From a virus, in the IMG/VR virus record IMGVR_UViG_3300020450_000074, positions 1 through 28,495 of that record: a stretch of DNA of 28,495 nt. One strand, written 5' to 3'. Made by a program: the position numbers and the translations under genes. Each line of letters starts with the position of its first letter. Positions within the stretch are counted from its first letter, which is position 1. Of the stretch, positions 17,703-24,190 are shown in pieces. Below the pieces are notes generated by a model. The model saw nothing but the letters and a program-made list of their open reading frames with translations. It made no database searches and was not told the origin of the DNA.

Positions 17703-17838
17703 CTGTTTTTAACTTACAAGCTGGACATTGAAACTCTACCTCATCACCTTCTTCAACCTTGGCCATAGCAACTTTGCAGATAGGGCATATAGGTAGTTGC
17801 TTTTCAAACTTTCTAGGATTGCGAGGATATGATCTCAT
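17692..17838 (-). CDS. Zinc-ribbon micro-protein (48 aa)
   Basis: ATG 17838 overlaps the stop of the preceding gene (ATGA) and the frame runs 48 codons to TAA at 17692-17694, which overlaps the next gene by 11 nt. The protein has two CxxC knuckles, C18-P-I-C21 and C38-P-A-C41, separated by 16 residues with EEGDEVEF between them. This is a textbook zinc-ribbon arrangement (Cys4). Such ribbons in phage late operons can bind nucleic acid or proteins; here no more precise role can be given. The tight overlap on both sides and the intact knuckles make a chance ORF unlikely. Confidence 0.72.
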   Translation of the reverse strand: MRSYPRNPRKFEKQLPICPICKVAMAKVEEGDEVEFQCPACKLKTDGS

Positions 17839-18113
17839 GCTCTTGGATTTCTACCTGGTCCTAATGTTCTTTGAGGAGCTTCTACACCGACTGTTGGATT
17901 ATCTCTCATGTCTGACATCAACATGTTTCTTCGGCTACCTCTTCGCCTGGCTATCCTTTGAGATGCTAATTTTGTTCTCTCATCTCTCTCAGTTTCGTCT
18001 GCTCGTCTTTCTCTTTCTGAAACTCTATCAAGCTCTTCTTCAGATGGCCCTGGTGGGGCTGGTGTTCTAGATAAACCTAATGCTCTTCCTATTGGTCTAG
18101 TAACTGCACTCAT
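17835..18113 (-). CDS. Small charged phage protein, unknown (92 aa)
   Basis: The product opens MSAVTRPIGRALGLSRTPAP, a pattern seen in short proteins encoded near podovirus portal genes, and is followed by a long highly charged helix (EEELDRVSERERRADETERD...). The end is Gly/Arg/Pro-rich, with 'RGSRRNMLMSDMRDNPT'. No domain of known function is recognised. It has ATGA overlaps with both the GNAT-like gene before it (18110-18113) and the zinc-ribbon gene after it (17835-17838). The helix could be a coiled coil, and the basic C-terminus could bind nucleic acid. Confidence 0.65.
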   Translation of the reverse strand: MSAVTRPIGRALGLSRTPAPPGPSEEELDRVSERERRADETERDERTKLASQRIARRRGSRRNMLMSDMRDNPTVGVEAPQRTLGPGRNPRA

Positions 18114-18598
18114 TCGTATAATCTCCCATAAGCATAATAGTCTTTGATATCAGGGCCATATCTTTTCAATAATCCCTCTCTATGAAAGTAACATGCTTCC
18201 ATCCATTTTATTGCTCGGTAATTTGTAGTCCTAACATAGGTCTGAAGTCTATGAAGCTTTAATTTAGCTGGTGCATAGCGAAAAAACCTCAAAGCACCTT
18301 TATGAAAAGTAAGTTTTATATCTGTTAAATTTTTTGAGGGAAGCATCCAGGCTTCGGCTACACCTTTCCATAAGGGATAGATACCAAAGATTGCATACAC
18401 CTGGCCTTTATAGATCACTGTATATCCTAAACCATCGACTGAATAATCTTCTATATGTGGCCTTCCATAGCCTTCTATAATTTCCTGATCAACATCTCGG
18501 AACTCAGTCATATGCATGTGTCTTGGATGAAAGGGAACTATCCTGAGATAGATACCATCTATCTTCATAACTTCCATTAATTCTTCTGATGTAAACAT
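18110..18598 (-). CDS. GNAT-fold protein, T7 gp13-like
   Basis: 162 residues with the outline of a GCN5-type acetyltransferase fold: a beta strand pair in 'LGYTVIYKGQVYAIFGIYPL' (about 57-76), WKGVAEAWMLPS, an amphipathic helix, then 'KLHRLQTYVRTTNYRAIKWM' and a final helix-strand with YFHREGLLKRYGPD. The 'R.q.yv...n..a..w.e..GF..EG' pattern is the usual C-terminal half of GNAT proteins, although the acetyl-CoA P-loop (Q/RxxGxG/A) is not clear. T7 gp13 and its relatives share this fold and are needed for virion maturation. It follows the large terminase by 7 nt with an AGGTGAT site. Enzymatic activity is uncertain. Confidence 0.68.
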   Translation of the reverse strand: MFTSEELMEVMKIDGIYLRIVPFHPRHMHMTEFRDVDQEIIEGYGRPHIEDYSVDGLGYTVIYKGQVYAIFGIYPLWKGVAEAWMLPSKNLTDIKLTFHKGALRFFRYAPAKLKLHRLQTYVRTTNYRAIKWMEACYFHREGLLKRYGPDIKDYYAYGRLYE

Positions 18599-18605
18599 AA
18601 ATCAC

Positions 18606-20129
18606 CTATGCAAATACGTTGAAGTCGGTTTTGGCTACAAATGGTTGGCTGTATGATTTATTACCTCTAGTCATTCTTCTCATCTCACCACCACCCAGCA
18701 GACAATAACCAACACTATCGCCAACATGGGAATGTTCATTTTTATTTGGTTTATCTCTGAATCTTTCCTGACCAGCCCCTACAGCTACCCTGGTAAAGTG
18801 ATAGCCACCGGATAGTGACTTTCTTAGTCTAAGACATTTTCTATTGACTAGGAAACCAGGCTTGCCTTGTATCAGTCTATTCATCGGCATAGCGACTGCT
18901 TCTCGTCTAACTTTAAAATCATTAGTGGCAGTTGGCCTGGCCAGTATCCCATGTGTTTTTAGAAACTCAAAAGATGTCTGCTCATAGATACCTTCTCTTG
19001 AAGCACCAGCCGGATCACCCCAAACCATAAACTCATTATTTTTTGGAAACCTGATTGCCATTTCTGACTTCAACAGATTCACAAATCTATCCAGGCCCAT
19101 GTCAAAAGTTACAATCTCATGTAAGACATGCCATGCTCCATTTGGCATTTTCTGAGCAAAGACAGCCGAGGGAGTAAGTCCAAAGTCCAGTCCTACTTGT
19201 ACTGGTATATTCTCATCGACCTCTAGATCAGCAGACATTGTGCTGTCATCATATTCAGGCCATACCGGCCTTCCTTCCTGAACGTAAGTATACTTGCCTT
19301 CAGCATAGCATCTTACCCAGTCTAAATTTTTACCACCAAGCAACTGATCATAATATCCATTAGGTAGATTATGTAAGTTCTCAGCCTTTGGATTTGTTTT
19401 AAACCAGCGACCACCAGCCGATATATAACCCTGGGCTTCAGGTATTTCTTTTGGTACATCTTTCAATGGCACTTCTAAAACACCACCTGGTTGCCGGTAA
19501 AACTTCCAGGCAAACTTGCCTTTAGGTTTTTCTTTCTCAGCTAATTTATACATCCAGTGATCATCATCACATGGGTTGCTGTCCATCCATATTCCTCGCC
19601 AGGTACATCCACCATCAGCCATAGAAGGATATCTTCCCACCCTATGAGACAATCCATCAATAACAGCTTTTGGCAACTCCCGTGCTTCATTTACGAATGC
19701 CCCGGTCAGTTCAAGAGATAACAGCTTCCTGGTATCCTTGGGCTGATCTAATGCCAGGAATATTACTTCACAATCTATACCGGATGCATTGCCCCTGGCT
19801 GGTAGTTTTAGATGATGTTTGATCGGTGGTGACCAGTGAAGGCCACCCCAAATATTCTCAGGAAACAATTCTAACCAGGTTTTTATCGTAGTGGTTTTGA
19901 GCATAGGATAGCTGTTTCTAACAACAACAAACCTTGAATATCTTACACCATCCCTGGGTGACGGCTTCTGCTGTACAGCCCGTTTAAATACCTCAGCACA
20001 ACTAGCATACGACTTACCTGATCCCACCGGACCAATCAATCCTCTAACAAAGCTATCATCCTTTAAGAACTTCCAAACAGTAGGTGAGGTACTAAAATCT
20101 AAATTTAATTTATCAGGTTTTTCTGTCAT
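18606..20129 (-). CDS. terL: Terminase large subunit (packaging ATPase/nuclease)
   Basis: From ATG 20129 the protein has 507 residues. Walker A is GPVGSGKS (33-40), with adenine-site residues VRNSYPMLKTTT following; the Walker B/catalytic region is LTGAFVNEARELP. The nuclease half has 'VQVGLDFGLTPSAVF' and FMVWGDPAGASREG as acidic active-site segments and HSHVGDSVGYCLLGG as the last one. It cuts concatemeric DNA and drives it into the prohead through the portal. A TTG at 20159 would add 10 residues; I prefer ATG 20129 because it makes a 4-nt ATGA overlap with the upstream stop and has AGGAG 10 nt before it, but the start remains open. It resembles T7/podovirus-type TerL. Confidence 0.93.
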   Translation of the reverse strand: MTEKPDKLNLDFSTSPTVWKFLKDDSFVRGLIGPVGSGKSYASCAEVFKRAVQQKPSPRDGVRYSRFVVVRNSYPMLKTTTIKTWLELFPENIWGGLHWSPPIKHHLKLPARGNASGIDCEVIFLALDQPKDTRKLLSLELTGAFVNEARELPKAVIDGLSHRVGRYPSMADGGCTWRGIWMDSNPCDDDHWMYKLAEKEKPKGKFAWKFYRQPGGVLEVPLKDVPKEIPEAQGYISAGGRWFKTNPKAENLHNLPNGYYDQLLGGKNLDWVRCYAEGKYTYVQEGRPVWPEYDDSTMSADLEVDENIPVQVGLDFGLTPSAVFAQKMPNGAWHVLHEIVTFDMGLDRFVNLLKSEMAIRFPKNNEFMVWGDPAGASREGIYEQTSFEFLKTHGILARPTATNDFKVRREAVAMPMNRLIQGKPGFLVNRKCLRLRKSLSGGYHFTRVAVGAGQERFRDKPNKNEHSHVGDSVGYCLLGGGEMRRMTRGNKSYSQPFVAKTDFNVFA

Positions 20130-20974
20130 CCAGTACATTCTCCTAAGTTTGCTTGGCAAAAATATCCTTGTTGATCAAATACCCAATCACTTTGTCTTTC
20201 TACATTATCTTTGAGTAAATGCATTTTTCTATCATGGTTAAAAAAACCATAGTCACCACGATGTTTATGTTTGTTTTCTAAGTCTAACCACCACTCAAAC
20301 TTTTCAGGAAACTCTTTGCACAACATAGCTAACTGATCTTCAGATTTCAAAAAACAGCCGTCACAATTTCCATACATAGTTTTGTTTCTAACAACTGGTA
20401 AATTTAATTTAAAATTTTTTTTTGCCCAAAAATCATCGATCATTTGTGCAGTTACTTTGTTTTCTCCTAATGGAAACCACCTGGTAAACACATCTTTTTT
20501 TTGTTTGGTATTTAGTCTTGTTGGCTCATCGTATCTAATACCAACAGCATTAACCCAATTTCTCCAACCTAATTCAAGTGGATTTCGTAAATATCTTTTT
20601 GCTGTTCTAATTTTTAATTCAATCGTACAAAATCTCATCAAGACATTTGGTAAAACTTTTTTGTACTGTATTAGTTTTTCAAAAGGCTCACCATTACGAC
20701 TAGCTGTTTCGTGATTAACTTCCTTGTAAGTAACTTTTCCATCAACAATATCATATTCCAACCAAACAATATTTACATTCCATCTATCAGAACATTCCTG
20801 AACAAAATCCAAAGTCTGTTCCATCTCTCGCCCAGTATTAGTAAATATAACTTTTGCTCGATCAGGCAGTCCATTGTTAGCTTCAAGTATTTTGTAAAGC
20901 ATATAGCCACTGGTCCTACCACCACTAAAACTAATCTGCACATTTCCTTCAGGTAAAAGATAATTATTTGTCAT
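20126..20974 (-). CDS. PP-loop ATPase, PAPS-reductase-like (CysH/DndC superfamily)
   Basis: 282 residues. The PP-loop SFSGGRTSGYM (residues ~15-25) and the following strand VIFTNTGREMEQT are typical of the adenine-nucleotide alpha hydrolase superfamily (PAPS reductase, DndC, sulfurtransferases). Cysteines at about 116 (RFCTIELK), 194 and 197 (NCDGC), 209, 273 and 280 could bind an Fe-S cluster or zinc. The ECGLH C-terminal motif of true PAPS reductase is absent, so sulfate assimilation is unlikely. It lies between the small and large terminase genes, with an 11-nt overlap upstream and a 4-nt overlap downstream. It may activate a substrate by adenylation in a nucleic-acid modification, but the target is unknown. 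Start ATG 20974 has a TAGGA site. Confidence 0.8.
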   Translation of the reverse strand: MTNNYLLPEGNVQISFSGGRTSGYMLYKILEANNGLPDRAKVIFTNTGREMEQTLDFVQECSDRWNVNIVWLEYDIVDGKVTYKEVNHETASRNGEPFEKLIQYKKVLPNVLMRFCTIELKIRTAKRYLRNPLELGWRNWVNAVGIRYDEPTRLNTKQKKDVFTRWFPLGENKVTAQMIDDFWAKKNFKLNLPVVRNKTMYGNCDGCFLKSEDQLAMLCKEFPEKFEWWLDLENKHKHRGDYGFFNHDRKMHLLKDNVERQSDWVFDQQGYFCQANLGECTG

Positions 20975-21338
20975 TAGGTCCTACCATGTTAACTTCTATG
21001 ACACTCGGTTTTTCGCTTTCATGTTCCTTATCAAGGATACCGGCACTCTTAGCCAGCATTTGCAGAACTCTTACCTTATCAATCATTTCAATCTCAACTT
21101 CAAAACTTTCACCAACTGGTCTAGCTTTGATCTTCTTAATTGACTGCAATGCATGTTCAGGTATTTCATCCATATCCTTAATCGTAACCTTGCCTTGATC
21201 ATCCCAATCCACAACATCAGTAACCTTTGCCTGACTAATCGACAGTAAAGCTTCTGCAAGCTTCTCTCTATTCTCAAAAATAACATCCGATCCTCTTAGC
21301 TTCTTCTTGATGTCTCTTACACCACCAAGATTATTCAT
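20964..21338 (-). CDS. terS: Terminase small subunit-like protein (124 aa)
   Basis: I place the start at ATG 21338, 16 nt after the upstream stop; a TTG at 21416 would overlap the previous gene by 62 nt and add an unlikely segment. The protein has an N-terminal basic part (NNLGGVRDIKKKLRGSD), a helix with 'REKLAEALLSISQAKVTD', and a C-terminal block 'ALQSIKKIKARPVGESFEVE' followed by IEMIDKVRVLQMLAKSAG. This last pattern (I...k......G..ie..dk...l..l.k..G) is the oligomerisation end of Terminase_2-type small subunits. The usual N-terminal helix-turn-helix is not obvious. Its position two genes before TerL supports the call. It would recognise the packaging site. Confidence 0.6.
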   Translation of the reverse strand: MNNLGGVRDIKKKLRGSDVIFENREKLAEALLSISQAKVTDVVDWDDQGKVTIKDMDEIPEHALQSIKKIKARPVGESFEVEIEMIDKVRVLQMLAKSAGILDKEHESEKPSVIEVNMVGPNDK

Positions 21339-21354
21339 CTTTGGAATAACTCTT

Positions 21355-21615
21355 TTAGAAGGCAATATCACTCTCCAGGGTTGCATCTTCACTACTAAAA
21401 CCATTTTGCTGATCAACAGCCTTATAATCTTTTGGGAATATCTTCAGCCATACCTCACCCTTATCATCAGGAATAGGATAGCAATCCAACTTCATAGAAC
21501 TCGGTACACCCATCTTTGTAAACAACTTGCCAATCTTAATCCACTGGGTTTTCTCATTGCCTTCTCGATCAAAGTACTTCTTACCTTGAACTAAATCTAA
21601 TGTTTCTTTATCCAT
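21355..21615 (-). CDS. Small conserved phage-type protein, unknown (86 aa)
   Basis: I do not know a named family for this protein, though the form 'LVQGKKYFDREGNEKTQWIK' then IGKLFTKMGVPSSMKLDCYP and GEVWLKIFPKDYK recalls small phage proteins with one beta barrel. The alternating strands ending in an acidic tail (SSEDATLESDIAF) are like single-strand DNA-binding or OB-fold proteins, but this is a guess from pattern. It is the first gene after the non-coding gap and has a near-perfect AAGGAG site 6 nt before ATG 21615, so it is probably made in quantity at the start of the packaging/late transcript. Confidence 0.6.
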   Translation of the reverse strand: MDKETLDLVQGKKYFDREGNEKTQWIKIGKLFTKMGVPSSMKLDCYPIPDDKGEVWLKIFPKDYKAVDQQNGFSSEDATLESDIAF

Positions 21616-21655
21616 GTAAAACTCCTTTATGAAAAAATGGAAAATATTTTTGTGA

Positions 21656-21696
21656 GACCCCCCGTATATGTATATGACCGGGGAGGGGGTAGGGTC
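21656..21696. promoter_or_regulatory. GC-rich hairpin in the leader before the terminase block
   Basis: In very AT-rich surroundings the plus strand has GACCCCCCG at 56-64 of the 21.6-kb block (21656-21664), a 14-nt loop containing TATATGTATATG, CGGG at 21679-21682, a G-rich bulge and GGGTC at 21692-21696. GACCC pairs with GGGTC and CCCG with CGGG, giving a nine-pair stem with a one-sided bulge. No T-run follows on either strand, so a rho-independent terminator is not supported. It lies in the 5' leader of the minus-strand transcript that begins with the small gene at 21615. Possible roles are a leader regulatory element or part of the packaging site. Confidence 0.5.
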
Positions 21697-21713
21697 GCAC
21701 TTTGCAGTCTGAC

Positions 21714-21719
21714 ATTATA
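21714..21719 (-). promoter_or_regulatory. Candidate -10 box of the packaging/late operon promoter
   Basis: The minus strand reads TATAAT here, a perfect sigma70 -10 hexamer, in a gap with no gene and about 100 bp before the first codon of the downstream gene. A good -35 at 16-18 nt is not present; the upstream sequence is an alternating CACACACA tract with TTTAGA further away. The start of transcription would be near 21707, so the GC-rich hairpin would be transcribed in the leader. The box could be served by an activator, or be chance in an AT-rich tract. Confidence 0.35.
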
Positions 21720-21768
21720 TTATTATTGTGTGTGTACATAATCTAAACGACCATCTAGTTCTTGTACA

Positions 21769-22893
21769 TCAAGTGTATCTTTTATTCATTTTATTTACTA
21801 GCCCCTTAATTAATTGCTTGGTGTCTTTTGGTTTACTTACTTTCTTTTGCCACATACTCTTGAAGTAAGCTATCGTGTATGGTGGTCTTGATCTATCCTG
21901 GTTGCATCTATTCAATACCTTAGTAACTTCTTTCATGAATGCATCTATCGTTACTCCAGCTTCTATCATCTCTTCAGCTATTGCTTCTTCTCTCTTGCTC
22001 CATCGCCATTGACCTCGTGTCTTGCAGATATCGTCTAGTGCATGTGAATAACTTCTTAACAATTCAAAAACTTTATCCTTAATAATATTATTATTAGTTA
22101 TAGTATTATAGTTCTGTACAACATCATTGTGTTGTGTATCGGCACAACATCTAGTGTTGTATAACTCCTTCTTATTCACAACCTGACGTTGTATATCTTG
22201 GGCTTTTAAATAGCCTTTTTCTATGGGTGAAAGTAGGCCACAACCGATTTTATTCCAGGCTTCAATAGTCTGTTTACCTGACAGATAAGTGACCATGGCA
22301 TTGTAGACTAGATCATATGGAAAGAACTCAGTCTCATCATTAATATACTTCTGAGTAATATCATTAGCCAGCTTCTCTTGTGCCGGTGATAACTTATTCT
22401 GTTTCTTTTCTATCTTCTTAAATGTTTCTTCTGCTTTATTCTGTTCTACAATAGGATCAGTAGATGTTTTTATTAGCTGAGTATCGCTGATAGCTGGATC
22501 ATATATGATACGATAAGTAGCAGTCTTTTTACCCTTCTGACGTAGGGCATTCTCATTAAGTATCTTCTTAATATATCCCCAATCAATAAGCTTAACTATC
22601 TGCCTGGATATAGCTTGCTGAGACCGGTTAAGTCTTTTAGCCAGGAGAAGCTGTGATGGAAAAGCTGTACCTGATTGACCTGAAACATAAGAACACAACA
22701 CACATAACACCTGGAGTGCTGATGGATTGTTAAGTATCCTAATATCAGCTAAAGCTCTTGAAGGTATATTGATGTAAGGTGAGGGTGATTGCTCATTAGA
22801 AATCCTATACTTTTTAGGTGGCAATGTTATCTGCTCTCTTGCCTTCAATATCTCCTGGGCCTTATCAATCTTAGGAACATTAATCATATTCAT
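21769..22893 (-). CDS. Replication-initiator-like protein with winged helix (lambda O-like layout)
   Basis: 374 residues. The N-terminal third contains a winged helix (about 56-112): NPSALQVLCVLCSYVSG, then FPSQLLLAKRLNRSQQAISR as the helix-turn-helix and LIDWGYIKKI leading to the wing. This matches N-terminal domains of phage replication initiators (helix_turn_helix_36 type). The middle (about 140-270) is polar, with a low-complexity Asn/Gln-rich stretch at ~245-272. The C-terminal part has 'WRWSKREEAIAEEMIEAGVT' and RPPYTIAYFKSMWQKKV, which may bind a helicase or its loader. The DNA of the low-complexity stretch holds three inverted repeats and an AT-rich tract, as in lambda O. The start overlaps the methyltransferase gene by 14 nt. 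It could instead be a transcription regulator. Confidence 0.65.
   Translation of the reverse strand: MNMINVPKIDKAQEILKAREQITLPPKKYRISNEQSPSPYINIPSRALADIRILNNPSALQVLCVLCSYVSGQSGTAFPSQLLLAKRLNRSQQAISRQIVKLIDWGYIKKILNENALRQKGKKTATYRIIYDPAISDTQLIKTSTDPIVEQNKAEETFKKIEKKQNKLSPAQEKLANDITQKYINDETEFFPYDLVYNAMVTYLSGKQTIEAWNKIGCGLLSPIEKGYLKAQDIQRQVVNKKELYNTRCCADTQHNDVVQNYNTITNNNIIKDKVFELLRSYSHALDDICKTRGQWRWSKREEAIAEEMIEAGVTIDAFMKEVTKVLNRCNQDRSRPPYTIAYFKSMWQKKVSKPKDTKQLIKGLVNKMNKRYT
22081..22192. other. Candidate replication origin inside the initiator gene
   Basis: Three inverted repeats with ACAAC/GTTGT arms stand in a 75-bp stretch: ACAACATCATTGTGTTGT (22118-22135, 6-bp arms), ACAACATCTAGTGTTGT (22144-22160, 6-bp arms) and ACAACCTGACGTTGT (22178-22192, 5-bp arms). 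Their centres are about 25 and 33 bp apart. Next to them, at 22081-22116, lies an almost pure A+T tract that could unwind easily. A lone ACAAC half-site is at 22240-22244. Iteron-like sites plus an AT-rich tract in the middle of an initiator gene is the arrangement of lambdoid origins. The function is inferred. Confidence 0.55.
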
Positions 22894-23854
22894 CTACTAT
22901 ATCCCTGATGGCCTGAAAGAAAACTGCTGCACATTGTGGTATTATACTATTTCCAAGTGCCTTCAATTTATCTGCCCTTTGTTCTTCTCCTTTGACAACT
23001 CTTGGCAAGTCTTTTGGTTCGATGGTGTAATCGTAAGCCAGTCTTTGGGATATCCCATCAGCCAGGTTACCCATTTTGAGGAAAGACTTCCGACCTGATC
23101 CTTGTTCTTGTTCTTTTCCTTGTGTATCTGATATGCCATTTCTGTTTCCAGATACTTCTTGTATCTTAGCTTTGCCATGTTCTCTGACAATCCCATTGAC
23201 ATTCCTATCGATGCTCTCGGTGTCGGCCAGATCTTCTGATTCTCCATTTGCGAAACTGCTGTTACAAGTGTTATCTGACCATCTTTTTCCTTCAGATGTT
23301 TCTCTGACCTCGGACCTCTCTTTCCATCCCATGCATTCGGTGTCGGCCACAAGCTCTCCAATGATCCAGCATCTATCTCTTCTGTGTGGTAATCCGAGTG
23401 CATATGCAGATGGAATGACAAAGCTTGCGACCCTATAGCCGATGCTTTCCAGGTCATTGACCGATCTTGGCAATCCCATTGGCATGTTAACAAATCCTCG
23501 CACATTTTCTCCAATGACAAACTTCGGTAAAATCTGTTCAATAATGGAAACCATTTCTGGCCAGAGATCACGACCTTTTTGATCCTCGTGTCCTTCTTTT
23601 TTGCCAGCATTTGACCAGGGCTGACATGGGAATCCTCCACAGATAACGTCAACATATCCACTAAATCGTACTGCATTTTGTTCAAGCTCCTTTATGTCTG
23701 TATAAATCGGTACATTTGGAAAATTCTTTTTTAAAACTTTCTGACAGAAGGGATCAATTTCACAGAAACCAACTGTCTCAAATCCACCAACTATTCTTTC
23801 ACTTGCATATGCAAACCCACCAATACCACTGAAAAGATCAAGGACCTTCAGCAT
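22880..23854 (-). CDS. C5-cytosine DNA methyltransferase (Dcm family)
   Basis: 324 residues with the standard motif order: I DLFSGIGG (6-13), IV GGFPCQPW with catalytic Cys77, VI ENVRG (116-120), VIII LPHRRDRCW (155-163) and X ALGNSIIPQ (299-307). It transfers a methyl group from S-adenosylmethionine to C5 of cytosine in a short DNA target. The recognition region (about 170-290) is low in conserved folds and carries repeated VADTE/LADTE/ISDTQ blocks. No partner restriction endonuclease is clear, so it is probably an orphan methyltransferase protecting phage DNA or marking its origin. It directly follows the nuclease gene (stop 23855, start 23854) and overlaps the initiator gene by 14 nt. A long second frame lies inside it. 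Confidence 0.92.
   Translation of the reverse strand: MLKVLDLFSGIGGFAYASERIVGGFETVGFCEIDPFCQKVLKKNFPNVPIYTDIKELEQNAVRFSGYVDVICGGFPCQPWSNAGKKEGHEDQKGRDLWPEMVSIIEQILPKFVIGENVRGFVNMPMGLPRSVNDLESIGYRVASFVIPSAYALGLPHRRDRCWIIGELVADTECMGWKERSEVRETSEGKRWSDNTCNSSFANGESEDLADTESIDRNVNGIVREHGKAKIQEVSGNRNGISDTQGKEQEQGSGRKSFLKMGNLADGISQRLAYDYTIEPKDLPRVVKGEEQRADKLKALGNSIIPQCAAVFFQAIRDIVDEYD
22963..23685 (-). other. Long alternative-frame ORF within the methyltransferase gene (240 codons)
   Basis: This frame is +1 relative to the methyltransferase and stays open for 240 codons although the DNA is AT-rich. The translation has motifs that also occur in annotated phage proteins: 'DRSMTWKASAIGSQALSFHL', two WPTP blocks (LWPTPNAWDGKRG and IWPTPRASIG) and SSKWVTWLMGYPKDWL. 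Each WPTP lies exactly on a V/L-ADTE block of the methyltransferase, since TGGCCGACACCGA encodes both. No good ribosome binding site or separate promoter is evident. It may be translated, or it may be a shadow of a conserved DNA pattern. Confidence 0.25.
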
Positions 23855-24190
23855 CTAAATCTCTTTTATAACTGTTCCGGGATAACAAGCTTCGACCAGC
23901 TTCTTCTTCAGTCTGTATACCGGTGTCTTAAATCCCTTTACATCTTCAACTATGTAATAACCTATTTGTCCTTGAGGGCCTTCTTCATCTACCATTAGAT
24001 ACTCAAAGTCTGCTTTGTATGTGCAAACCTTCTTACCATTGACCATACATTTGAACTCAGGCTGCAGTTTTAAACTGTTTATAATACCAGCTTTCTCCAT
24101 GATCTTTAGCTCAGAATATCTGTTAGCTTCTCTTTTACTATCAAAGTAAATACCATCAACCATAGTTCTAATAGCTCTATACTTTGTCAT
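23855..24190 (-). CDS. DUF1064-type PD-(D/E)xK nuclease-like protein
   Basis: 111 residues. The order of motifs fits the DUF1064 family of phage nucleases: YFDSKREANRYSELKI (Glu21 as the first acidic residue), LQPEFKC strand, YKADFEYLM (Asp61) and VEDVKGFKTPVYRLKKKL (Asp83 and Lys85), ending in a short strand. This is the E-D-(D/E)xK active-site layout of a restriction-like fold. Family members are predicted to cut branched DNA such as Holliday junctions, or act as RusA-like resolvases. It sits between a ribbon-helix-helix gene (14-nt overlap) and the methyltransferase gene (adjacent). A restriction enzyme paired with the methyltransferase is less likely because the family is common in phage replication regions. 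Confidence 0.78.
   Translation of the reverse strand: MTKYRAIRTMVDGIYFDSKREANRYSELKIMEKAGIINSLKLQPEFKCMVNGKKVCTYKADFEYLMVDEEGPQGQIGYYIVEDVKGFKTPVYRLKKKLVEACYPGTVIKEI

Noticed and set aside
21656-21696. Rho-independent terminator
   Set aside because: The stem is strong, but no T-run follows on either strand, so intrinsic termination is not supported.
22880-24190. Methyltransferase plus adjacent nuclease as a restriction-modification system
   Set aside because: The nuclease belongs to the DUF1064 type common in phage replication regions, and no target-specific restriction enzyme features are seen; the methyltransferase is better treated as an orphan.
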